DNA from: Gnetum montanum
Taxonomy: Eukaryota; Streptophyta; Gnetopsida; Gnetales; Gnetaceae
NCBI GenBank assembly: GCA_015680685.1
Contig: MNCI01007809.1
Span: 251,699 to 315,698 of the forward strand
Direction of reading: 5' to 3'
DNA length: 64,000 nt
The notes beneath the pieces were generated by a model. The model ran no database searches. It saw only the letters and a list, made by a program, of their open reading frames with translations, and was not told the origin of the DNA. Both the position numbers and the translations under genes were made by a program. Every line of letters starts with the position of its first letter. Within the stretch, counting starts at the first letter, position 1. This document shows positions 23,642 through 35,386 of the stretch, in pieces.

Positions 23642-25312
23642 ATGGATGAAGCTTTACTCACACCCCTAGCCATAACAAGCCCATACGAGGAAATTTTTAG
23701 GCAGCCTGATCTTGCAATGATAGGAACTGGTGCTTCCTCCTATTAGATAATCATAGCAGCCTTGGAAGTATCCCCAAACTGGCCAAAACATTTGGCCCGA
23801 ACCCTAGACTTGGAGGTTGGTGATGTGATAGAGGATTCCCTCACTGAGGTCTCTGTAGTTACACATAAAAGAGAAAGAAAAACTCTGAAGGTCAGTTCCC
23901 TCCTTGACCAATTAACACAGAGCAATATATCTCAAGTGCTCCAAGATAACATTATGGTGTTTGCATGGTCGTACGAAGACATGCCAGGTTTAGACCCATG
24001 ACTGATACAGTACAACATCGTGTTAAACCCAAGTATCAAAGCAGTTAGACAGAAAGCATGGAAGATTAAGCCTGAAATTATGTTGGCAGTACGTTATGAA
24101 ATCACCAAGCTATATCAAGCTGGTTTCATCTGCATGGTTGATTATTCAGATTGGGTGTCGAACATTATTGTTGTTTTTAAGAAAACGAGAGGAATACGCA
24201 TCTATATAGACTTCCGCTATCTAAACAAAGCAACAATTAAAGACAATTTCCCATTACCGGATATTAACCAACTTATCGATACAACCATTGGACACGTGTT
24301 ACTATCCTTCATGGATGGTTTTTCGGGATATAATCAAATCCATATCAACCTAGAACATCAACTGACTACAACTTTCATGACCCCCTAGGGAATTTTCTAT
24401 TATACCATGATGTCCTTTGGGCTAAAAAACGCTGGAGCAACTTATCAACGCGCCATGACATATATCTTTAGCAATTACCTCTTAGAGAGATTGAACAACT
24501 ACGTAGACGACATAGCTGTTAAATCTAGGAAGTTAGAAGATCACCCAGAGGACCTAGAGTTAATCCTTAAATGATGTCTTAAGTACAACCTACAGCTTAA
24601 CCCAAAAAAATGTGTATTTGGAGTCAAAACTAAACGCATGTTTGGGTTTGTAGTATCGGACGCTGGCATACGAGTTAACCATGACAAGGTTAAGGCCATC
24701 GTTAACCTAACACCACCTACAAACTTCAAAGAACTACATGGGTTGCAGGGTAGGTTACAATTTATTAAAAGGTTCATCTCGAAGTTGACAGAAAAATTAC
24801 ATCCTATGCAACATCTACTCCAGAAGGGGGTTAATTTTGAATAGACCGAGGACTACTAGCGTGCTTTTGACAACCTAAAGAAAGAGCTGCTACATTTGCC
24901 AATGGTTTTCCCACCACAAAGGGATCAGCCTTTCTATATCTACCTGGCAACTTCAGATGTGTCTATAGCTACGTTGTTGTGTCAAAAGAGGGATGATGGG
25001 TTAGAAATCCCTATCTATTATCTAAGTCATGCTCTATTTGCATATGAAACAAGGTACAATGAGGTAGAGCATAATCGTTTGGCATTGGTATTTGCACTCA
25101 AAAAATGTAGACACTATCTTTTTCACATCCAAGTTAACATAATTTACAAGAACAACATTCTACATGCAATCATGAACAATTTATACGAGAATAATAGGAT
25201 AGCCCGCTGGAAAGCCATCACAGCAGAATTTGACCTACACTATGTTGGCCAATCTTCCATGAAAGGTCAAGCAATAGCTAACCATCTTGTAACATCACCT
25301 GTTAACGATTAG
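23642..25312 (+). pseudogene. pol: Reverse transcriptase and RNase H of element D
   Basis: Copies element RNA into DNA. ATG at 23642 opens the linker (MDEALLTPLAITSPY), homologous to MHGDLCSPLTLTSPY in C. The RT fingers and palm follow: WVSNIIVVFKKTRGIRIYID, NFPLPDINQLID, FMDGFSGYNQIHINLEHQ, and the catalytic YVDD box at 24500-24511. PPTNFKELHGLQGRLQFIKR marks the thumb/connection. The first RNase H spans about 24896-25300 (LATSDVSIATLLCQ, YYLSHALFAYETRYNEVE). In-frame stops at 24386-24388 (TAG in TPxG), 24573 (TGA), about 24841 and elsewhere kill the frame. Relationship is Tat-lineage Ty3/gypsy. Confidence 0.88.
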
Positions 25313-25315
25313 GCC

Positions 25316-25690
25316 ATGATAGAGCTTGAGTTTCCTGATAAACATGTACATAGTTTAAGCCCTATATCAACAGGCCTCAAAGCGACATTATATTTTGATG
25401 AAGCTTCGACTACCAGAGGCAGCAATGCCATCGCCATCATTATGCTTTCTCCTAAGGATGTTCACCCATTGGCTTACTGCCTGGCGTTTCCTTGTATGAA
25501 CAATGTAGTAGGATACAAGGGACTCCTCAGGGTATTGTTAGTAGCCAAAGAACTGAACCTCCAACACCTAGCAATCCGAGGTGATTCAATGCTCATTGTT
25601 AATCAAATCACAGAAGTCTACACCTACAAAGTTGTGCATTTATAGCCCTAATGTGACATGGCTAAATATTTTCTAAAACAATTCACAACA
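25316..25690 (+). pseudogene. pol: Second (archaeal-type) RNase H domain of element D
   Basis: Reads ATLYFDEASTTRGSNAIAII, CMNNVVGYKGLLRVLLVAKE, then LAIRGDSMLIVNQITEVYTY. This is the additional RNase H that marks plant Tat elements, placed between the first RNase H and integrase. The first catalytic Asp (FD) and the Asp of GDS are kept. The Glu of the usual NNxAEYE motif is Gly here (NNVVGYKG), so this copy is inactive. A TAG at 25643-25645 follows. Confidence 0.8.
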
Positions 25691-27106
25691 ACCGTTGTTA
25701 GGAACGTATTGTGTAACGAGAACACCGTAGCTAATGCACTAACTACACTATCTCTAAACGTGCCACCACATTTTTTTGCCACTTGGCCCACTTTAATGAT
25801 GGAATGTACAGGTCCTATCATCCAAGCAACAAAAATCTCTTCCTTAACTGCGGAAGGAATGCCAGAATGGTACGACAACATTAAAGCCTACCTTCTTCAT
25901 GGTGAACCACCGCACGAGTTAATGCCTGCACAAAAAAATGCAATCCGCAAGTGTGCCAAGAAATATGTAATCATCGGAGACAGTACTCTGTGTAGGCACT
26001 CTTTTGATGATGTATTTTTAACCTGTGTTAATAGTGACCAAGCACAAAGGATAGTTAGCGAAGTCCATGAGGGCCTATGTGGAGGACACATAGCCCCATG
26101 AGCCATGGTCGCTAAAATCAGACGCTTAGGGTATTACTGGCTGTACATGGAATGAGATTGTCTTACCAAAGTTAAGACATGTGACACATGCCAATGTTAC
26201 ACAAATCTAATACACGTCACCAATGGAGTTACATACCACACAGATCACTTGGCCATTCCAACGATGGGGACTAGACATCATAGGCCTCATCATGCCTAAG
26301 TATGCCTAAGCCTTCCACAGGACATAGCTTCATTATCACTACCACTGAATACTTCACGAAGTGGGTCAAGGCTATTCCCTTTATGAAAGACTTCATCTCA
26401 ATAGATTTTCCATTTTATCTTGGATAACATAGTAACCAGGTTTGGGCTTCCCATGACTATTGTCATTGACAATGGGCCACAATTCAGTAGTATTGAAACC
26501 AAATCTTTTTGCAATAACCTTGGTATTAAGTAATCTTTTTCCTCACCCTATTACCCATAAGTAAATGGTCAAGAAGAAGCAACAAACAAGGTGGTTATCA
26601 ATTTACTCAAGAAGATGCTCAGCAGCAACAAGAAACTATGGCATGAAAAAATCCTCTGCGTGTTATGAGCCTATCGTATGACATGTAGAACAACTACCGA
26701 TAGGACACCCTACAGATCTGAAGCAGTATTGCCTCTTGAACTGCAGGTTCCCTCACTGCGAATGGTCCTCTCCATAGTTATAAATGAGGCTCAACACAAT
26801 AAGTCTAGGATCGTGGATCTAGATTTAGTGGAGGATAAATGCATCCAGACGCTCGATAGCATCGAAAAATAATAAGACAGGTAAAAGTAGAAGCATCATC
26901 ACAACCTGCATCAATGATCAATTAAGAAGGGAGACTTGGTTCTTAAGGTCATTCATGAACTAGTGAGCAAATTCTCTGCAAGCTGGGAAGGTCCCTTCTT
27001 GGTCATCGACGCATATGGCAATGGAGCATTCAAGCTAGCGAACATCGACGGCAACGAACTCCAAAATCTGGTGAATCACATGTATATGAAGCTGTACCAC
27101 ATTTAG
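25691..27106 (+). pseudogene. pol: Integrase of element D
   Basis: Inserts the DNA copy into the genome. A linker (NENTVANALTTLSLNVP, MPEWYDNIKAYLLHGEPP) leads to the H2C2 zinc region at about 26070-26200 (HEGLCGGHIAP, then CDTCQCY). The catalytic core follows with frameshifts: the first Asp region near 26270, IVIDNGPQF near 26465, and the Glu in NGQEEATNK near 26570. The C-terminal part reads WEGPFLVIDAYGNGAFKL and ends at the TAG at 27104-27106. There is no chromodomain, as expected for Tat. Stops at 26101 and later, and at least one duplication-type frameshift near 26285-26320, show decay. Confidence 0.82.
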
Positions 27107-27119
27107 ATGATAACTCAGC

Positions 27120-27545
27120 TCAAATGCAAGGTAATAAATGTCCGCTACGACGTAAAAATGGTGCTGTAACAAACGTCCGCTACGATGTAAAACTGGCGGT
27201 GTTGTACTCATCTGCTACAATGTAAAATTAGCATTTCCTGCATGCATCCGCCACAATGCTAAACTGGCAAATTTTTTGACCATCCACCATGATGTGAAAC
27301 TGGCAAGGTGAGCATCTATCTGCTGAGACATTAAACCAGCATAGACTTGTCCCTAGGTCACGACACAAAATTGACACCCACAGCATAGTCTGCTGGGACC
27401 ATAAACTAGCTCTTCAGCCGTCTGCTATGACGTAAATCTAGCATACTTTAGTCTACCCAAACTTTAAGCTAGGGCCATGGTCTGCTAGGACTTAAAACCA
27501 ACAACAACGGTCTACCAGGACTTAAAACTAGAATCTTCCAACGGA
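27120..27545 (+). repeat. Short-motif array downstream of integrase (element D)
   Basis: About ten degenerate copies of a 23-25-base motif such as GTCCGCTACGATGTAAAACT followed by GGC, or GTCTGCTGGGACCATAAACT, spaced roughly 30-60 bp. It lies directly after the integrase stop. Element C has the equivalent array at 42650-42930. Confidence 0.7.
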
Positions 27546-28707
27546 TCCATGAAACAAGTGAGCCTAATCATTCTTGCACAACATCCCTATCAGAAAAGAT
27601 GGGTAGGGTGTTGGAACAGACGCAACGCCGCTACCCTCCTGGCATCCTATTGATTCCTTGAATATGCCAAAAGGCATACTACTCACCCCTCAAAGATGTT
27701 GTAGCAAAAGCCACTCAACAATTGCAACTCTTGGGGTCAGCTTCATCACTCGAAGCCCCAAGGAAGCTATGGTCACCCATAACCTTGGTCACCTCCAACT
27801 ATCACCGCCACTGGACTCTGGCTTAGCAAATTCATCTGACTGGATCCTTACCTCGTGAAATGGATAAGATGAATCTGGCTATCAATGGAAAATTCTTGAG
27901 TCGCGGTGTCAACAAAGGGACCAGTTCCTCTTACGACAGTTCCTTCTCCATGGCCTACACTCTCCTTTTCACTTCAGATAGCACTTGTTTCAATAGCCTC
28001 CCTAGTGATTAGGACTATTGCTTTTGTTATTTGTTCTTTGTTACCTGTTGCAGGTTACTTGCTATGATAGCGTTGTTCAAAGATACATTCACTAGGAGGG
28101 TGAGGTGTCACAGTGTTTCAAGGTGGCTATGCGGACTAGCCTAACTACTTGGGATTGTGGACCTTGCCCTTTCCCCACTAGGCACCTTATCTTTACAACT
28201 GCCCTTAACCTCTCCTCCTATTTATATAGAATGTGAGCGTATAGGAAGTCTTTCGCACATGATAATCATCACATCCATGAATTGGCGTAATGCAACTCGC
28301 CTCATGGAAAGCATCTATATTCAAAAAAAATAGTGAACAAAGCTAGGCACAATGGATAAAACACAACTCGTCCAGGCCATACAGGTGTAATGCAACTTGT
28401 CCAGGCAAGCCCCACATATACAGTACAGTAGCTTAACCTCTTGGAAAAAACACCCACAAGAAGATGTCTAATAACATGTTTGTGAAGTATGCTGCTCACG
28501 CTTGAGTCTTCCCCGAACCTCCCTCCCTCATAACTGTAAAATCCTCTCTTACTTCTTGCATTCTCACCTTTACACTTCCAGGCTTGACAAAGCAAAATCT
28601 GAGCAACCGCCGATGGACAATGTTGGTGTCTTTACCTCTATAGTGTTTTGTATTCTTTGTCGATGTCTCTCAGGCAAGCCCTCCAAATGTCAACAAAGAG
28701 GGGTCAT
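27546..28707 (+). other. 3' UTR and polypurine tract of element D
   Basis: No gene supported; short open frames lack conservation with the C counterpart (42931-44364). Contains repeated AATGCAACTCGTCCAGG-like phrases at about 28285-28410. The last bases, about 28695-28703 (AAAGAGGGG), form a plausible polypurine tract four bases before the 3' LTR; C has AAAGAAGGA at the same place. Confidence 0.6.
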
Positions 28708-29948
28708 TGAAACATCGTGAAATTTTGAGACCCCAATGATTCAGGAAAGTCTTGAGGCTTAGGCAAGGATTTTTAACAAGTGATATATCTCAGCAAGTTT
28801 TCTCTTTTTCGCTAAGGGCCTTCTACGCTACGCTATGCAGCTCAGTGTAGTGGACTCCGGGTGGACAAGATAGAACAAGGGATGCACTGCAATAACACTT
28901 CAAATTCACAAGTTAGTCATATTCAAAAATCTTAACTTTTTCCGTACTACGCCGCGTTACGCTATGCAGCATAACGCAAGCAATGCAGTTGACTTATTCG
29001 CAGCAACAAAGGTAATGGAATTCAGGTGGTGGCAGTGACTATGCCACGATACACTTCCAAGAGTATCATAGTGTAGTTCCAGGATAGTTTTTTCAGTGCA
29101 AAAGATAAGGCCAAATGAACTATCTTCTTGAAGGGTGGTTACACTATACTACACTTCAAAGCGTAATGCAGCGTAACACCACAAGCTTCAACTACAGCAC
29201 ATCAAGTCAACGGCATTTTGTGGACCCAGGACACACATCATCTAAACTGTGTTTTTCTCCTAACCCTAATCTTATAAATACCCAGGTGGACAACGTTCAA
29301 AGGGTTGGCAATTTTTGACAGTGTTAGCAAAAAAAAATTGGCGAGAAGACGAGAAAGAGTTGGCAAGAGAAGAGCATCGACGGTGACAGAGAGAAGCTTT
29401 TGACCAGAGAATTCAAGTTAACAGACATTTTGCTTCAAGCCTAACTCCCTTGCACCCAGATTGGCTAAAATAAGGTACACTAGTCTTTTTTGTTTAATCT
29501 CCAATTAGCTTCTTGTTGGTGGTGGACACTTCGTCCAAACCAAAGTCTGCTTGTAAATCCTATTGTATTCACCATATTTATCAATAAGATAGATCCTAGA
29601 TCTCGGGATCATGCATGTTCCAAATTCAATTCATTGTGCCCTGTTTACATTGAATTCTACAATAATTTCATATAATTTACATCGCCTTCATTTCCTTCGA
29701 GATCCAATCTCAGAGCATATCTCGTTTTCTCATAAATTGATAATATATTTTCATATCAAATCGTCACCTTATTATATGATTATCAAAAAATTTAATGATT
29801 AAATGAGTCCCTGTCTAATCAACAATACCATTTAGGGCACCTCAGATTTATTTTCTCCATCATGGACCTCATGCAGATCCGGGGTTAAAACTGTGTACAC
29901 AGAGATCCACTCAGTGTTTCCAGCAACTGACGTTTTCCGTTGTTACAC
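28708..29948 (+). repeat. 3' LTR of element D (1241 bp)
   Basis: Starts TGAAACATCGTGAAATTTTG and ends GTTGTTACA. TATA box TATAAATA at 29273-29280. Aligns along its length with 12993-14243, with a 12-base deletion near 28975 and scattered substitutions, mostly transitions. Confidence 0.9.
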
Positions 29949-31690
29949 CTTCCTTCCTAGTTTACCTCAATATCGTACCCAACATTAGTCATAGCTATGC
30001 TGCCATACATCCACACTCTATCCATGTCACAGTCACATGTGAGCTTCGCCCCTTATCCCTCTTCTGCACCTGTCCCACCACCAGTAGTTAACCCAATCTC
30101 AACCGCGTGGTAGATGCCAACCACTTCTTTTCCTACTATGCAACCTTCTCTAATTTTGCACTACGTGCAACCCCAAGTACACCAGCTTTTGCATGTAGTA
30201 CAACTAAACATAGGACTGTGGGTCGCCTTGCCAACTGAGCAAACTACCAACCCCACCGTGCCACTAACAGTCGTTGCCCCAATAGCATCACCCACTAGGC
30301 GGTGGCTAGAGCAGCTCCCACGGTGCCCCCCATGGGATAGGCTAGCACCCCAATAGCGTCACATGTGATGGCTGCTCAGGCAGCCCAACAACTACCTGCA
30401 ACATCCCCAGGTGTCGATCAGGCCTTCCAACTCATCTATACCCTAACTAAATAGATTAAATAGCTTAAAGCCATTGGTTTCGACATCATATAGGTCATGG
30501 AATTTTACAATGATGATCCTATTAGCGCAGCCGTGCCCATGCTCATGCTACCTCCTAGGGTGCCACTCCCCTAATTTACAAAATACAACAGAGAGGGTGA
30601 CCCCAATGTACACTTAGTAACATTCAAGTCTGAATCTCTACTTTTGCAACCATGGCCACACACCATCATCCCTGTCTTTGCCATGACCCTGATAGGAAAA
30701 GCTCTAGATTGGTACTGTGCACTCCCACATGCCTCTATTTCTACTCTAGAAGAGCTACTAAGTCAATTCATGACCCGTTCAAATACAACTTGAAATTGGA
30801 GGTCACACTGGACCAACTCATGAGTGTCAAACAAGACCTGCTATAATCCATACAAAGATTCATATAGCGGTGGCGCGCAACCCTAAACAAGATACACAAG
30901 CCTATCACTGAGGCCCACTTGTTGGCCATCTTCAAGGGAGCAGTAAATAATTTCATCAAGTCTAAGCTCTATTACTTGGCTTCATGCTTCCTTAGATAAG
31001 CCTTCGCTCAAACCAAGAGCATCCAAGATGCCACCAAAGCTAGCAAAGACCTAGCTTATGTTACATACAAAAATGCATACATTAAAAGGACAAAGAGAAT
31101 GGCAAGGCCACAACAACCACAGTGGCTGATGTGGCCAACAAGACCAAGCCCAACAACAGAAACACCAAAAAGTTGGTCACAACACCCAACGCCACACCTA
31201 ATTCAAGCAACACCGGTTAGCCCTCGACATCAACACCTGCGGTGTCAACTCAGCCTAGCCACAACTTTGAGCATAAGGATCACTCTAAGTATACCCCCTT
31301 GCCCGTCAAACCTTTAGAACTCTTGAAGCAACTATTAGGATTTGGGTGTATACAGCATAAGCGGATGTCAGAGAAAGCAATCAAACATCATCAACGGTAC
31401 TGCGAACTTCTTAGGGACCCCTCCTTGGCCATGCCCAATGAGCCACCAGTTCCTAAGAAGTTTAGGCTAGAATGGTTTTGTGACTACCATCAACTCTGTG
31501 ACCATAATACATATTACTTTCTTGCACTAAAAGATGACATCCAATAGATGATTGATCAAGGAAAATTGGTCTTGAATGAAAGTAGTTTCATACGCCCCGA
31601 GAATCAATCAATGCATGTTTACAAAGACCCTGAACATTAATAACGTGGGGTATACCATCAACGTTATTGACATTGACAATAATCTAGAAT
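29949..31690 (+). pseudogene. gag: gag of element C, C-terminal part, beyond element D
   Basis: Resumes in the Pro-rich linker (TTCCTTCCTAG matches the sequence before D at 12974-12984). The gag core is at about 30560-31000: FTKYNREGDPNVHLVTFKSE, KALDWYCALP, then after a frameshift FKYNLKLEVTLDQLM. The zinc-knuckle-like block at about 31470-31545 reads WFCDYHQLCDHNTYYFLALK: the first Cys is present but the last is Phe or Tyr. Stops include TAG at 30491-30493, the same codon as in D gag. The region would bind RNA and build the particle core. Confidence 0.8.
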
Positions 31691-33027
31691 GACCACAACA
31701 ACCATTCGTGGTGTGTGTGCCTCCCTGTAACGCAGCAACCCCGACAACAACAAGAACAATGTCACAACAACTATTTGTCTTTAAGGTTCCTCCTCAGACA
31801 TCCACCCTTGCACCCTTCGTGCTCAAAGTTGTGCTATCACCCACGCCGACACAATAGGCACCATTCTTCATTAAGGTGCCAAAACATTCCAACACCTCTA
31901 CCACACAAAGCCAAGCAACAGAAATTTCACCGCAGCCTCCCCGTTCACAAAAATGGGAAGAGTGTTCAATGAACAAGATGGCTAAGGAACACACTATCCT
32001 AGGTCCCCCCAAGCCTACCCCCTTGGCTTCAAAGCCCATGGCCCCTTCGTCATCAACAACTAATAACAATGCACACACACAATCGTCACCTTCTTGCCTG
32101 AAAAAGCCTAGTTCTCAACCTGAAACTGCATCCCCTCAGGAGATTTGTCTCTTAGGACGAATGGAGGAGGAAAAAGGTAACAAATAACAAGATGGTGGGC
32201 AGGACCTTCTCAATGCCCTTATGCAAGTCAAACAAGCCCTGAAATAAAAAAACACAACTTTGAGCCTGTATGACTTGGTAATGGCTTCCACTGCTCATCG
32301 CGAGGCCATGGTTCACATGCTAACATCCATCCCAATTGATGAAAACATGTCAGCTGAGGAGAAAGCAATCCATGCTGTCATGCTTCCCTCTATAGCCAAA
32401 GAACCGTAGCCAACTCAAATGACATTTCATGATAAGTCCATTAAGGATGACCCTGAAAAGGGTCAAGTGACAACAGCATCCATGTTTATCATAATTTGGG
32501 TTGGTCAGTACAAGATCCAATGGGTACATGTTGATGATGGGGCCACTACCAATGTCATCCCATTTCCCATAGTGGACAAACTAGGCTTGCTTGATCAAAT
32601 CAAGCCCATGACAACTTCCGTCCTGAAATCGTTCAACAGGGCACGCGTAGTGGTAAAAGGGATTGTCCACATTAACTTTGTGGTAGGCGACCAATTCCCC
32701 ACAAGTGCAGTGTTCATCGTGGTAGAAGAGATTCTCGGGTTCAACTTGATCTTGGGGAGGTCATGAGTAGCCTAGTTATGGGCTGTCTCTCCACTGATAC
32801 ATCAAGAGATCCACCTATCCTACATGGGTGGGGAGGTGGTGATCTACAATGATGAAGTGGCTACACAAGCAATAAACAACATTGACATGGAGCAGGGCTC
32901 GGAGATAGTAATATCTGAGAATGAAGCATCTATTTGCATTGAAAATCCCTATTTAACTGATGAGCTAGCCAAAAATGTTGACTCAAATAAAGAAACTATG
33001 TGGGCCGAGTTTCCTTTCAAACAATAG
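31691..33027 (+). pseudogene. pro: Linker and retropepsin-like protease of element C
   Basis: A Pro/Gln/Thr-rich linker (31691-32400) precedes the protease. From 32419 the frame reads MTFHDKSIKDDPEKGQVTTA, the active site HVDDGATTNVIPFPIVDKLG at about 32530-32590, and FNLILGRS near 32745, followed by a TGA at 32764-32766 where D has Trp (LILGRSWL). After the stop, 32824-33027 is again open. Homology with the D protease (17542-18180) is direct over the whole length, with the same residues around the catalytic Asp. Confidence 0.8.
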
Positions 33028-33344
33028 ACAACAACATTGAAGAGTACCACAACAAAACCTCTTAACAATATGCTTCGCCTAGCCCACAATGGATTAGAAA
33101 ACAATTGCATAATTACATATTGTCTCTAATTCAACTTCATAAAGGCTTAGCTTCAATGTTTGCATCTCCTGTTCATCTTAGTTTTTCCATCATCATTATT
33201 GTTTGCATTATGTTTAGTTTTAGCATTACGATCACCATTTACATTATTTCAATTCTTTACAACACATGTACTATTCGCATTCCCATCATGTCCACTATTT
33301 GCATTATGTCCACTGTTTGCATCAAGGTTGTTGATTACATTAGT

Positions 33345-33565
33345 CAAATTAAATAATGGCCAAAAATGGCCTTAAACTATTGTTGTAGCCTGGAATGGCC
33401 TTAAACTACCATCATAGCTTGCTAAGGCCTAAAACTGGCAACTCCACTCCTCAAAAGCAGCCAAAAATAAAAATATTTATCATTAAGCAACAACTCGAAA
33501 TGGCCTTAAACTATTGCTGCAGCCTGAAATGGCCTAAAACTAGTGACGACCAGAAATGGCTTAAA
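33345..33565 (+). repeat. Short-motif array downstream of protease (element C)
   Basis: AAATGGCCTTAAACTATTG and AATGGCCTAAAACTAG-like copies at about 33355-33380, 33390-33412, 33422-33440, 33495-33545 and 33552-33570. Same placement as the D array at 18365-18515. The interval 33028-33344 shows no gene; it contains CATTATT/TTGCATT-type short repeats. Confidence 0.65.
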
Positions 33566-35348
33566 ACTAAAATAAGAAGCTCTCAAGGAGCCCAAAAAAG
33601 ACAAAGAATAAAAATAAATATAACACATTAACCAAAGTAAAACAAATTCTTTCAAATTATATTATTCATTCAATGTCAATCAATAATGTTTACAAAAACT
33701 TTAAATTCAAAGACAAAAATAAAAATCTTTCACCGTCACACTATGAATCCTTGCCAGCAACTCCATTCCTTGTTCCACTGGGCCTTGTGTCTTCATTTGG
33801 ATCCTGCGTAAGACAAAAAATAAAATAATGAATCAAAGTTGCAACAAAGGCTTTCATAAAATAAACTATGACACAATAAAAAGTGACTAACCTAACATGG
33901 CTCTGCATCCATTTCATAGGGTATCCAATGCATACCAACCGCAAGACATCGCAGGATCTCCTCCCCAGTGAGGTTGGCCCAATTCCCATCTCCTAGATCA
34001 GCACTTGTTGCAACCTTCCCTTTTTCCATAGTTCTCCATCTTAGTGGTCCTAGGGAAAAGGTGGCAGTGGTGGTCTCCTCAATAGGTAGGGTCATTTCCC
34101 TTTTAGGAGACTCACTGACCGTCACATGTTGCATGAACTTCTCATAGCCACCAGAAGCACGAATGACATCAAGGAATAGCTTGTGGATATGCAACTCAAT
34201 AGTTGCATCCTGATATTATTTATGGTAGGCGGCACATTCTATCTTATACATATGTTTATGATTCTTTTGTGTCTGTCCCCATTTATAAACCTTTGCGCTA
34301 TAATCCTTCCAGTTTTGGTTCTTCTATGTTAGAAGGTCCATCTACATGCGTTGTTCAATAATCTCGCAAGTGGCCTCATTTTTGCTCCATACGGCTATCC
34401 AATATCTTGCGTAGTCTATAACAGTCATACACCAACTACCATAATAAGTGTCATGGGCCAACAGAAATTCATTCCTAGATCAAAGATCCTCCAATTCAGT
34501 GGTTAGGTTGGTCTTCTCCTTCTCAAGTTTCTGTACCCACTTCCAAATATCCTCATTCACACGTCTACACTCCCATAAGAAGCATGCCGAGTACAACGCA
34601 CATTTACTTGCTTCATCATATATGTGATGAGGTACCTCGGCTACCCCTAGCAAAATTTCAAGCACAATGTCAACCTCAATGGCTTACCTAGGATCCCACT
34701 TGAGATGAAAGGCTACCAATCATACATGGGAGGGTGTTAGTCACAATGGTGTAGTAAAATTGCAACAACGTAGAGAGCCTAACATAGCAATTTTAACATA
34801 CCTATCTCAAGATTGATCTACCTTAGGCAATCGATCATGTCATCGACCATGCCCTCCATAAAAGTTAATTTTTTGAGGGTCTCAATCTAGGGTTGGAGAT
34901 AGATTGAGGAAGAAGGGCCAAGGGTATCAACAATGGTGTCTGCTGCACCATAAAACATGTTAGTCGTGGTGGAGAGGACAACAACAAAGTTGATGAACAA
35001 CATAAATGACAATGTAAAGCTCCTACCCAGCAAACCCTCAAGGGTGATAATGGTGGGTTCGCCCATCGACACACTATCAAACAAGCAGTCAAAATCACCA
35101 GCATCAAATTGCAGCCCCTCTCTTTCTAGCTCATCCAAAAGTGTGGCGGCATCTTCAACACTCATGTTCCCCTCGAGTACTGAACCACATTCTACAAAAG
35201 GATCATCGATAGGGGCCTCTTCCTCTATGGATGGGGCCTCTTCTTCTTCTTCAATAGGTGCCCCTATTACAAGGGTCAAAACCTCTTCCTCTTCTTCTTC
35301 CTCTTCTAACAAACATGTTTAAAGTAAGAAAAATGTATAAAATAGGAA

Positions 35349-35386
35349 CTACACTATGCTACGCTACACAGCGTAGCACAGTGTAG
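35349..35386. repeat. 17-bp inverted repeat in intron 5 of the antisense gene (C)
   Basis: Arms 35349-35365 (CTACACTATGCTACGCT) and 35370-35386 pair with one mismatch around a 4-base loop. Built from the same GCTACGC unit as the C and D LTR palindromes. Confidence 0.75.

Larger units (their letters stand above)
12993..29948 (+). mobile_element. Element D: Tat-lineage LTR retrotransposon with antisense gene, inside gag of element C
   Basis: Plus-strand element of about 17 kb with LTRs 12993-14243 and 28708-29948. Target duplication is CCTCC (12988-12992) against CCTTC (29949-29953), one mismatch. Order: primer site, gag, protease, antisense nine-exon gene, RT, RNase H, second RNase H, integrase, 3' UTR. 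Its LTR ends and primer site resemble those of C, so the two are sister families. LTR divergence by eye is about 9-10%, less than for B and C, which agrees with D being the innermost insertion. Confidence 0.9.

Noticed and set aside
26930-27106. Chromodomain at the integrase C-terminus
   Set aside because: The segment reads WEGPFLVIDAYGNGAFKL and ends after LYHI, the normal end of Tat integrases; no chromodomain aromatic cage is seen.
12993-29948. Element D as an intact, potentially mobile copy
   Set aside because: Stops and frameshifts in gag, RT, second RNase H and integrase, and LTRs that differ at roughly one base in ten.
34957-35322. Ser-rich plus-strand ORF of 121 codons
   Set aside because: Reverse complement of exon 6 of the antisense gene (Glu-rich); not conserved with D as a plus-strand frame.
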